Shown here: positions 1 to 5,817 of the stretch, one piece after another
How positions within the stretch are numbered: position 1 is the stretch's first letter
Layout: every line of letters begins with the position of its first letter
NCBI GenBank assembly: GCA_944376785.1
Contig: CALWDV010000056.1
Location: 1 to 7,249, forward strand
DNA length: 7,249 nt
From: an uncultured Clostridia bacterium
GTDB taxonomy: Bacteria; Bacillota; Clostridia; Christensenellales; UBA1242
Direction of reading: 5' to 3'
Notes under the pieces: model-generated
Told to the model about the DNA's origin: nothing
Databases searched by the model: none
Seen by the model: only the letters and a program-made list of their open reading frames with translations
Program-made: the position numbers and the translations under genes

Positions 1-81
1 ATGCAAGGCGGTTTAACATATGAATATGGCAAACTTGGTGTTTTAATTGCTTTAAATGAAATTTTAAAAAATAAAAAATAA
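1..81 (+). CDS. C-terminal end of an unidentified protein (partial, runs off the left edge)
   Basis: Frame 1 is open from the first base to a TAA at 79-81, while the other two + frames hit stops within the first 21 bases. It encodes 26 residues with a Gly-rich start (MQGG), then GLTYEYGKLGV, LIALNEIL and a Lys/Asn-rich tail. The ATG at position 1 is probably internal, because nothing upstream can be seen. A strong hairpin terminator begins seven bases after the stop, which supports this being the genuine end of a gene. I do not recognise the family from this short tail. The predicted helix LGVLIALNEILK looks amphipathic, but no function can be given. Confidence 0.55.
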   Translation: MQGGLTYEYGKLGVLIALNEILKNKK

Positions 82-87
82 AAAAAT

Positions 88-111
88 AAAAGAACGCTAA
101 AACGTTCTTTT
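88..111. terminator. Bidirectional intrinsic terminator
   Basis: A perfect 9-bp stem (AAAAGAACG, 88-96, with CGTTCTTTT, 103-111) closes a six-base loop CTAAAA. A run of T follows on the + strand, and the A run before it gives a T run on the - strand. It lies between the + gene ending at 81 and the - gene ending at 114, so one hairpin can serve both convergent genes. Its loop is identical to that of the terminator at 2475-2508. Confidence 0.85.
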
Positions 112-113
112 TT

Positions 114-1355
114 TTATTTTGATTTAACAATTTCTAATGGGTTTTCTGATGAACTGTTAGATAGCGTTGCTTTAACATACTCATCAAAACTTGCATAATC
201 TTGGGGATTAATAATAATTTTCTTACCAGATTTTTTTAATTTTTCATTTTTTGAACCATCAAACTCAAATTTTGCAGTCATATAATTTTGTTCAAACATT
301 TCTGCTTTTTTACTATATTCTTTTACCATATTTTCAATGGCTTTCTCGTGTGGAATTTTATAATCTCTGTGTGTTAATAGTCCTATCATTCTGGCTTTTT
401 CCAATGCAAAAACTTCATCAATAAATTGTTGCTGTGAAGTTTTTGTTATGATATTTTTATATGTTGAACCAACTGTTAAATTAGCACTTTCATAATGCAT
501 ATCACTGCCACCAGTGAAAAGCAATTTGTTTTTTCCTTTATATTGTTTACATGCTTTCATTATTAGTTCAAAAGTTGCCTGATCCATTGAATTATTAATA
601 ATTTCAAAACCATCAATGCCCATATTTAACATTTGTTTAATTGCTTGTTCTTTATATTCAGTTCGATCTAAATTTTTTTTAGGGTGTGCCAACACACAAA
701 TTCCACCAGATGCATGAGTAAGTTTTATAACATCTTCTAAATCAAGTTCCAATCTTTCTGCAACTGGTGCTTTTTTTAACATTTTTAAAAGTTCACGTTC
801 ACTTTTTCCAATTTGAATGTTATTAAAATTTAAAAAGTCAACAACCGATTGCGCTCCAAATCTGCCAAAACCTATTTGCTCACCACGTTTTTGAATAACA
901 TAATTTTTAATGCTATTTGATGTAATTTTAAATTTATATTTGTTAGAAATTATTTTTAATAATCCATAGTCAACTAGTTCATCATTTTGGTGTTTTAATT
1001 TTATTAACTGTGCAAGTGGACTATATCTATCCATTCTTGCTCCATAAACTAACAAGTGAAATTTTGTTTTGCAATTATATTCATTAAGAATTTGTGGCAT
1101 AACACAAGTAATTTCAATACCCGGAATTAAATAAAGCCCATTTATTTTATGAACAGCATCAAAAAGCGACAAACCATTTTCTAAACAATAACTTCTAATG
1201 CCTGAATAGGTATTGTGGTCTGTTATTGAAATAGTATGAACATTGTTTTTGTTTGCAATGCTAATAATTTTATCTATTGCATATGTTGCGTCAAATGATG
1301 CATTGGAATGAATATGCATATCTGCTTTTAACATTTTTTCTGTGTTGTTTGCCAT
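114..1355 (-). CDS. PHP-domain metal-dependent phosphoesterase
   Basis: This 413-residue protein has the full metal-ligand pattern of the PHP family: HIHSNASFD (His14, His16, Asp22), TDHNT (Asp46, His47), GIEIT (Glu81), HLLVYG (His100), LAHP (His224) and GGSDMH (Asp285, His287). The family holds a bi- or trinuclear metal site that hydrolyses phosphoesters. About 120 residues are inserted between HLLVYG and LAHP, an order seen in YciV/RNase AM-type enzymes (nucleoside bisphosphate phosphatase or 5'-3' exonuclease), so nucleotide or RNA-end hydrolysis is the best guess, not proven. About 110 Lys-rich residues follow the last motif, longer than YciV. There is no signal peptide, so it should be cytoplasmic. 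I chose the ATG at 1355 because AGGAG (1361-1365) precedes it by 5 bases; an upstream in-frame ATG at 1370 lacks a good site and lies upstream of or at the predicted transcription start. Confidence 0.85.
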   Translation of the reverse strand: MANNTEKMLKADMHIHSNASFDATYAIDKIISIANKNNVHTISITDHNTYSGIRSYCLENGLSLFDAVHKINGLYLIPGIEITCVMPQILNEYNCKTKFHLLVYGARMDRYSPLAQLIKLKHQNDELVDYGLLKIISNKYKFKITSNSIKNYVIQKRGEQIGFGRFGAQSVVDFLNFNNIQIGKSERELLKMLKKAPVAERLELDLEDVIKLTHASGGICVLAHPKKNLDRTEYKEQAIKQMLNMGIDGFEIINNSMDQATFELIMKACKQYKGKNKLLFTGGSDMHYESANLTVGSTYKNIITKTSQQQFIDEVFALEKARMIGLLTHRDYKIPHEKAIENMVKEYSKKAEMFEQNYMTAKFEFDGSKNEKLKKSGKKIIINPQDYASFDEYVKATLSNSSSENPLEIVKSK

Positions 1356-1371
1356 AAAATCTCCTAACATT

Positions 1372-1400
1372 ATTTTATCAAATAAATATTAATTTTTCAA
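1372..1400 (-). promoter_or_regulatory. Promoter of the PHP gene, with extended -10
   Basis: On the - strand, a -35 TTGAAA (1395-1400) and a -10 TAAAAT (1372-1377) are separated by exactly 17 bases, with TG one base before the -10. The predicted start of transcription is near 1365, directly at the AGGAG. The leader would be only about 10 bases long, and translation could start only at the ATG at 1355. Confidence 0.65.
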
Positions 1401-1421
1401 TATGGCAAATTGAACAAATAA

Positions 1422-1447
1422 AAAAGAACAAGTTTCCCTATTCTTTT
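1422..1447 (-). terminator. Intrinsic terminator of the zinc-ribbon gene
   Basis: Read on the - strand, AAAAGAATAGG pairs with CTTGTTCTTTT through 11 pairs (two of them G-T) around a GAAA tetraloop, and a T run follows. The stem starts in the last codons of the gene and contains its TAG stop (1438-1440). This separates it from the PHP gene downstream, which has its own promoter. Confidence 0.75.
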
Positions 1448-2097
1448 AATAAATATTTAATTGTTCTTTTTTGAAGTGATGAAAGTTTAAGTTGTTTTGT
1501 ATAATTTAAAATTTCTTTTCCCATTAATTCTTGCTTTTCATCACCATCTAAAAGTGAACCTGCCAAAACAATGTTTAGTTCTGCATTATTTTTATTTTCA
1601 TTATAAAGTTTTAACAAAACAGCAATTCCATAATTAAACAATTTATCGGCATAACTTAAAAAATTATTAATTAAATCATTATCACTTTTAACATCATCAA
1701 ACAATTCTTGTTTTAAATATCTAACAACTCTTAACACTTCTTCACTTGCTTGTAGGTAAGAAAGAGCCTCGTTAAATTTATCATTTATTTTATTATAATA
1801 AAAACCACATTTTAAAAACTGCACCAAATTATTTTGTTGATAATTATGAAGCTGTTTTACCATTTCATTTTCATTAATTTTTAAGTAGTTAATGTTATTA
1901 ATAATTTCACTGTTTAAACATTGTTCAATATTAAAACTAACAAAACCACATTTGTCACACATTTCAACATTTGTGTGCCATAAATTAAAATAATACTTTT
2001 CTTCCAATTTGTGTGGTGTTAAAATTTTGCAAGTTTTTACTTCGTTATCAAATGTGTTTTCGCTACCACAAATTGCACATTTTTTTTTATATACCAT
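1438..2097 (-). CDS. Zinc-ribbon protein resembling DUF2225
   Basis: The protein has 219 residues. Its N-terminus has CAIC (Cys7, Cys10), then a 36-residue stretch with LTPHKLEEKYYFNLWH, then CDKCGF (Cys47, Cys50), which together form a likely four-cysteine zinc site; Cys23 is an extra cysteine between them. The spacing and the VxxCxxCGF ending resemble the start of DUF2225 proteins, which are found in Firmicutes and have no known function. The remaining ~150 residues look wholly alpha-helical, possibly TPR-like, with no membrane segment. The ATG at 2097 is chosen because GGGAG (2103-2107) lies 5 bases upstream; an in-frame TTG at 2109 overlaps that site and is unlikely to be used. It has its own promoter and terminator, and is divergent from the DUF2188 gene. 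The family link is by pattern only. Confidence 0.75.
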   Translation of the reverse strand: MVYKKKCAICGSENTFDNEVKTCKILTPHKLEEKYYFNLWHTNVEMCDKCGFVSFNIEQCLNSEIINNINYLKINENEMVKQLHNYQQNNLVQFLKCGFYYNKINDKFNEALSYLQASEEVLRVVRYLKQELFDDVKSDNDLINNFLSYADKLFNYGIAVLLKLYNENKNNAELNIVLAGSLLDGDEKQELMGKEILNYTKQLKLSSLQKRTIKYLLKE

Positions 2098-2126
2098 TAA
2101 TTCTCCCAAAATATATTTAATATTTA

Positions 2127-2155
2127 TATAATTAACAATTTTGTTGTTAATTATA
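2127..2155. repeat. Perfect 12-bp inverted repeat in the divergent promoter region
   Basis: TATAATTAACAA (2127-2138) and TTGTTAATTATA (2144-2155) are exact reverse complements around TTTTG. The repeat covers the predicted transcription start of the zinc-ribbon gene and abuts its -10 element. It could be a protein operator or, for a transcript starting upstream, a leader hairpin. The AT-rich background makes chance occurrence possible, but 12 perfect pairs is long. Confidence 0.55.
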
Positions 2156-2183
2156 ATGTAGCAAAAATCAACTAATTTTTCAA
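2155..2183 (-). promoter_or_regulatory. Promoter of the zinc-ribbon gene, with extended -10
   Basis: On the - strand, -35 TTGAAA (2178-2183) and -10 TACATT (2155-2160) lie 17 bases apart, with TGC directly before the -10. A TATAAT a few bases further on is an alternative -10 but has no -35 at good spacing. The leader would be about 45-50 bases and would carry part of the inverted repeat. Confidence 0.5.
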
Positions 2184-2206
2184 TTAAAAATTTGTTTAAA
2201 CTTATA

Positions 2207-2235
2207 TTGTAACAAACAATTTAAAGTGTTATAAT
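2207..2235 (+). promoter_or_regulatory. Promoter of the DUF2188 gene, with extended -10
   Basis: -35 TTGTAA (2207-2212), a 17-base spacer and a consensus -10 TATAAT (2230-2235), preceded by TGT. Predicted start of transcription is near 2242, giving a leader of about 20 bases that holds the AAGGAG site. Confidence 0.7.
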
Positions 2236-2263
2236 TATAAAAAGATTTAAAAGGAGAAAACCC

Positions 2264-2485
2264 TTGAAAACAAAAGAAGATAAAAAAGAAGTAAAAAAAG
2301 GAATTTACCGAGTTATTTATAATCAAGCAACTAGAAAATGGTGCATTAAACGTGATGGGGCTGATAGAATTATTTCAAGTTATGTTACAAAAGAAGAAGC
2401 TTTAACCAAAGTTAAAAAATTAAGTGAAAACAATGAAGTTGGTTTTGTGGTTTACAAAAAAGATGGTAAATTTCAAAAAAAGTAA
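2264..2485 (+). CDS. DUF2188 small protein
   Basis: This is a 73-residue, Lys-rich, soluble protein. After a charged first 12 residues come GIYRVIYNQATRKWCIKRDGADR and TKEEALTKVKKL, then VGFVVYKKDGKFQ at the end. This matches the DUF2188 layout: a strand pair around W-x-(I/V)-K-x-x-G-A, a helix starting T-K-x-E-A, and a last strand ending in K-D-G-x-(I/F)-Q. The family is widespread and has no established function. The start is TTG (2264-2266), seven bases after AAGGAG (2251-2256); there is no in-frame ATG or GTG anywhere in the ORF, so TTG is well supported. It has its own strong promoter and a terminator whose stem contains the TAA stop, so it is monocistronic. Confidence 0.8.
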   Translation: MKTKEDKKEVKKGIYRVIYNQATRKWCIKRDGADRIISSYVTKEEALTKVKKLSENNEVGFVVYKKDGKFQKK

Positions 2486-2508
2486 AGGCTAAAACCTTTA
2501 CTTTTTTT
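2475..2508. terminator. Bidirectional intrinsic terminator
   Basis: A perfect 14-bp stem (2475-2488 with 2495-2508, core GTAAAGG/CCTTTAC) carries the loop CTAAAA, with A and T runs on either side. It contains the stop codon of the DUF2188 gene (+) and touches that of the PP2C gene (-, stop 2508-2510). The two convergent genes are only 22 bases apart and share it. Confidence 0.9.
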
Positions 2509-3341
2509 TAAAAAATATATGCAATTAATGTGCTATCATCTCTTAACTTTGTTCTTAAAAATTTATTGCAACCTTTATCTCTATTTTGTAGTTTACACAA
2601 AGTTTTAAACATTTTTTCAATATCATTATAGCAATTAATTTTATTACACATTTTTTCTAAATCATATTTTTTAAAAAGTTCAAAAATTTGTGCAAAACCA
2701 TCACTGCAAACAATTATTTTATTTATTAAATATTTTGGCATTTTACCTTGAATGGCATAATTAATCGCTTCAACACTATCTGACAAAATGTGATACCCAC
2801 CAACAATGTTTTTAAGAAGAATTTGATGATTAATGCAATCAGGAAATTCCTGCCTTGCCTTATTGAAATCAATTTTATGTTTTAATGAATATTCTTTTAT
2901 TTTTGATAAATTAACAAAATCAATTAACTCAATGTCTGGTGATGAAATTGCAAAAGCATTTTTAAATTTTGTTTGCACAATTAAAGGGCTATCTCCTAAA
3001 ACAAAAAATTCAACATCTTCACCTTTAATTCTAAAAATGGCAACTGTGGAACTTGGAAAATCAACAACTTCGTTTTGCTTTGCAAATTTTAAGTATTTTT
3101 GTTTAATAACATTTATTCCCTTTTTAACAATTTCACTAATTGACAAATTAAAATTGTTTAAATGTTTTTCTAAATATTGTTTCCATTCATTAGAAAACCA
3201 TTTTGCATCACTATCTTCGTTAGTATATTTTTCTTTTGTTAAACCTGTTGCTCCATCTAACACAAATCCAAAATTTTCATTAACAAAAAAACAATCTTCA
3301 TTCCATTTTTTGCAACCTTTGGTAAATCCAAAAAATTTCAT
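2508..3341 (-). CDS. PP2C-type protein phosphatase
   Basis: The protein has 277 residues and shows the PP2C/PPM motifs in order: WNEDC (Asp16), FVLDGATGL (Asp29, Gly30), PSSTVAIFRI (96-105), FFVLGDSP (112-119), VCSDGFAQ (Asp214, Gly215) and RDDSTLI (Asp268, Asp269). These aspartates would hold the Mn/Mg pair that dephosphorylates phospho-Ser/Thr. The compact shape, without regulatory or membrane segments, is like the bacterial PP2C_2 group. Between LGDSP and the next catalytic Asp there is a helical stretch of about 90 residues (LSKIKEYSLKHKIDFNKAR) in the usual flap region. AGGAG lies 6-7 bases before the ATG at 3341. No kinase, FHA or vWA partner is visible nearby, and the substrate is unknown. 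It has its own promoter and is separated from rel by a terminator. Confidence 0.85.
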   Translation of the reverse strand: MKFFGFTKGCKKWNEDCFFVNENFGFVLDGATGLTKEKYTNEDSDAKWFSNEWKQYLEKHLNNFNLSISEIVKKGINVIKQKYLKFAKQNEVVDFPSSTVAIFRIKGEDVEFFVLGDSPLIVQTKFKNAFAISSPDIELIDFVNLSKIKEYSLKHKIDFNKARQEFPDCINHQILLKNIVGGYHILSDSVEAINYAIQGKMPKYLINKIIVCSDGFAQIFELFKKYDLEKMCNKINCYNDIEKMFKTLCKLQNRDKGCNKFLRTKLRDDSTLIAYIF

Positions 3342-3370
3342 AATTTTCTCCTAAGTAAAATAACTATTTA

Positions 3371-3399
3371 ATTATACCATTAAAGAATTTATAAGTCAG
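3371..3399 (-). promoter_or_regulatory. Promoter of the PP2C gene, with extended -10
   Basis: On the - strand, -35 CTGACT (3394-3399), a 17-base spacer and consensus -10 TATAAT (3371-3376), preceded by TGG. This extended -10 can compensate for the weak -35. Confidence 0.65.
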
Positions 3400-3439
3400 T
3401 AACATTTTAATTTTAAATATTAATTTGTTTTTATAAAAC

Positions 3440-3465
3440 AAAAAAGTGCGTGTTCGCACTTTTTT
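3440..3465 (-). terminator. Intrinsic terminator of rel
   Basis: An 11-bp perfect stem (3440-3450 with 3455-3465, core GTGCG/CGCAC) has a four-base loop and is followed by T-rich sequence on the - strand. Its base touches the TAA stop of rel (3464-3466). It isolates rel from the PP2C gene. Confidence 0.9.
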
Positions 3466-5626
3466 ATCTTAACACATCATAAACTGCTGGAATTGATTTA
3501 ATTTTATTAATTAAATCCATTAATTGTTCACGTGTTTTAATTCTAACACCAACGGTAATCACTGCATCACCACTTTTGGTTACATCGCCATTAATAAAGG
3601 TTATATCCACTTTATTATCGGCAATTTTTGTGCTTATGCTATTTAACACACCCGATGCATTTTTTGCAACAACTTTAAAGTTTGCATTATAAAATTCACT
3701 TAAACTTTGTTTGTTCCAAGTTGTTTCAACAATTCTATCTTGTTCTAAACATTTCAAGGTTGCACAATCACGTCTGTGAATGGTTACACCCCTACCACGT
3801 GAAACATAGCCAACAATGTCGTCACCCGGAATTGGATTACAACATTTTGCAACTTTTTTAAGTAAATCGTCGTGACCATCAATAATAATTGAATCACTGC
3901 TTTTGTTTGCATTTTCTTGTTGTGCAATTAATTTTTTTTCTTTCTTTTCACGTTGTGCTTGTTTCGAAATAAACTTGCCTAAAACTTGCGAAACGGTTAT
4001 TCCACCATAGCCAACAGCAGCATAAATTTCATCTAATGTTAACAAGTGATGTTTTGCAGCAATTTCGCCCAAAGTTTCCTTATCTTCAAAAAGTTTTGAT
4101 AAAGAATAACCTTTTCTTTTAGCCTGTTCTTCTAAAATATCTTTACCAATTTTAATGTTTTCTTCTTTCTTTTCTTTTTTGAAATAACTTTTAATTTTTG
4201 CAATAGCACTTCTACTTTTGCAAATTTTTAACCAATCACGAGATGGTCCATTTGAATTTGAAGATGTTAACACTTCAACAAAATCGCCTGTTTGCAAAGG
4301 TGTGTTAATTGGAACCATTTTACCATTAATTTTGGCACCCACACATTTATTTCCTAAATTGGTGTGAATTGCATATGCAAAATCTAATGGTATTGCACCC
4401 TCTGGTAATTCAATAACATTAAAGTTTGGTGTGAAAACAAAAATTTTATTAACGTAAAATCCAGTTTTAATAATTTGCAAAAATTCTTCTGACTCATCAC
4501 TTTTTAAAACATTACTGCTATTTTTACTCAAACTTTTTTTCATGTTGTAAATTGCAGAATTTCCTTGCACTTTGGTTGCTTTTGAACCTTGTTCTTTATA
4601 CATCCAATGTGCTGCCATACCATATTCACAATAAATGTGCATTTCTTCTGTTCGAATTTGAATTTCAAAAGGAATACCACCATTCTCGGTTGGATATAAA
4701 ACCGTTGTGTGAAGCGACATATACAAGTTCTTTTTTGGCATTGCAATGTAATCTTTTATTCTGCCATCAACAGGTTTCCACAAATTATGCACTGCCCCAA
4801 GCATTGTGTAACAATCTTTAATTTCTTTAACAATAATTCTGTGAGCAATAATATCTAAAACGTGGTCTTTTCCCTTTTGACGTTGCTTTTTAAAAACACC
4901 ATAACTACTTTTAATTCTGCTTTGAATTTGAGCATCAATGTTATATTGTTTTGCTAGTTTTTCAATTTGATTTTTAATATCGTTTAAAATATTTTCGCTT
5001 TTCTTATAGTTTTCTTCTAAAAATTTTTTAGTTTCTTCATATTCTTTTGGATAAATATATTTAAAACACAAATCTTCCATTTTATGTTTAAATTTGTTCA
5101 TTCCAAGTCGTTCTGCAAGTGGAACAAAAATATCTAATGTTTCTTGTGCAATTTTTAATTGTTTCTCTGGTGATTTAACACTTAGTGTTTGCATATTATG
5201 TAATCTATCGGCAAGTTTAACAAAAGCAACCCTTGCATCTTTACCAAGTGTTAATAACATTTTTCTTAAATTTTCATTTTCTTCGTTGTTTTTTGTTCTT
5301 GCTGTTTTAATGGCTTCAATTTTGCTTAGTCCAACACATATGTTTAAAACAACTTCACCAAAAGCATCTAAAATTTCTTTTTCTGTGCAGTTTGTGTCTT
5401 CTAAACAATCGTGCAATAATCCACAAATAACAGTTGGAACATCTGCACGCATATTAACCAAAATTTTTGCAACATTATATGGGTGTGAAATATATTCTTC
5501 ACCACCATCTCTTGTTTGCCCTGAATGTTTTTCATTTGCAAAATTAAAAGCTTTAACAATTAAATTTGCATTTTCTTTGCCATATATGTTTTCTATTTGC
5601 TTTAAAAATTCTTGTTCCATTACCAT
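3464..5626 (-). CDS. rel: Bifunctional (p)ppGpp synthetase/hydrolase Rel
   Basis: This 720-residue protein is a complete long RelA/SpoT homologue that makes and breaks the stringent-response alarmone on ribosomes. Domains: HD hydrolase (~25-150: R39, H48, HD 72-73, ED 76-77, LADRLHN 138-144), intact, so hydrolysis is expected; synthetase (~230-345: R237, K239, D258, RIKD 289-292, Y302, H306, E321-Q323-R325); TGS (~393-455); zinc-finger domain (C595, C596, H617, C621); ACT (~647-720). The RxKD motif is that of bifunctional Rel enzymes, not the ExDD of RelA. The ATP-side motif is SRIKSSYG where GRPKHxYS is usual. Two ATGs lie two codons apart, at 5626 and 5620; AGGAG (5639-5643) is 12 bases from the first, an unusually long gap, so the first is chosen. 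The gene has its own terminator; its promoter is weak or unclear, and tetR lies upstream on the same strand. Confidence 0.95.
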   Translation of the reverse strand: MVMEQEFLKQIENIYGKENANLIVKAFNFANEKHSGQTRDGGEEYISHPYNVAKILVNMRADVPTVICGLLHDCLEDTNCTEKEILDAFGEVVLNICVGLSKIEAIKTARTKNNEENENLRKMLLTLGKDARVAFVKLADRLHNMQTLSVKSPEKQLKIAQETLDIFVPLAERLGMNKFKHKMEDLCFKYIYPKEYEETKKFLEENYKKSENILNDIKNQIEKLAKQYNIDAQIQSRIKSSYGVFKKQRQKGKDHVLDIIAHRIIVKEIKDCYTMLGAVHNLWKPVDGRIKDYIAMPKKNLYMSLHTTVLYPTENGGIPFEIQIRTEEMHIYCEYGMAAHWMYKEQGSKATKVQGNSAIYNMKKSLSKNSSNVLKSDESEEFLQIIKTGFYVNKIFVFTPNFNVIELPEGAIPLDFAYAIHTNLGNKCVGAKINGKMVPINTPLQTGDFVEVLTSSNSNGPSRDWLKICKSRSAIAKIKSYFKKEKKEENIKIGKDILEEQAKRKGYSLSKLFEDKETLGEIAAKHHLLTLDEIYAAVGYGGITVSQVLGKFISKQAQREKKEKKLIAQQENANKSSDSIIIDGHDDLLKKVAKCCNPIPGDDIVGYVSRGRGVTIHRRDCATLKCLEQDRIVETTWNKQSLSEFYNANFKVVAKNASGVLNSISTKIADNKVDITFINGDVTKSGDAVITVGVRIKTREQLMDLINKIKSIPAVYDVLR

Positions 5627-5647
5627 GGCTAAAATATTCTCCTATGT

Positions 5648-5674
5648 GATAATTTTAAAAAAATTAAAATTATC
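5648..5674. repeat. Inverted repeat in the rel leader
   Basis: GATAATTTTA (5648-5657) and TAAAATTATC (5665-5674) are exact reverse complements around a seven-base AT-only loop. In the rel mRNA this hairpin would end four bases before the AGGAG site. It could affect translation start or bind a regulator. The stem is almost all A-T, so it would be weak as RNA. Confidence 0.45.
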
Positions 5675-5695
5675 TTTTTCTTTCCTTGACATAAT

Positions 5696-5724
5696 ATAAT
5701 ATCATTTTTTTATTAATTAATAAA
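5696..5724 (-). promoter_or_regulatory. Possible weak rel promoter
   Basis: On the - strand a -10 TATTAT (5696-5701), preceded by TGA, sits 17 bases from a poor -35 TTTATT (5719-5724). Only the extended -10 speaks for it; in such AT-rich DNA other placements are possible. Confidence 0.3.
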
Positions 5725-5779
5725 GTGTTGATATTTAAATTAATTATTAAAAAACAATTAAAACTATTATATATATGCT

Positions 5780-5817
5780 AAATTTGGTGGTTTTAGTCAC
5801 TTTTTAAAACCAAATTT
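5780..5817 (-). other. Hairpin around the tetR stop codon
   Basis: AAATTTGG (5780-5787) and TTTT (5791-5794) can pair with AAAACCAAATTT (5806-5817), with a three-base bulge; the TGA stop (5797-5799) lies in the loop. No T run follows on the - strand, so it is a poor intrinsic terminator and transcripts may continue into rel. Confidence 0.4.

Noticed and set aside
2833..3354. 173-codon open frame on the + strand, opposite the PP2C gene
   Set aside because: It is antisense to a gene with all PP2C motifs, has no ribosome binding site, and its product is a low-complexity Ser/Phe/Leu mix typical of a shadow frame.
5094..5699. 201-codon open frame on the + strand, opposite the start of rel
   Set aside because: It lies antisense to the conserved HD domain and shows no family motif or upstream ribosome binding site.
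5686..5714. Perfect TTGACA on the + strand with a TTTATT 17 bases downstream
   Set aside because: No gene follows on the + strand until degV at 6540, and the -10 is poor. It could only make an antisense RNA to tetR, for which nothing else speaks.
5709..5724. 16-bp palindrome TTTATTAATTAATAAA
   Set aside because: It consists only of A and T in a nearly pure A-T stretch, so it is expected by chance, and it overlaps only a doubtful -35.
5797..5799. TGA at the end of tetR read as Trp (Mycoplasma code)
   Set aside because: Reading through would add only about ten residues to a protein already of normal length, and Trp is TGG in rel, PP2C and elsewhere with no in-frame TGA in any gene.
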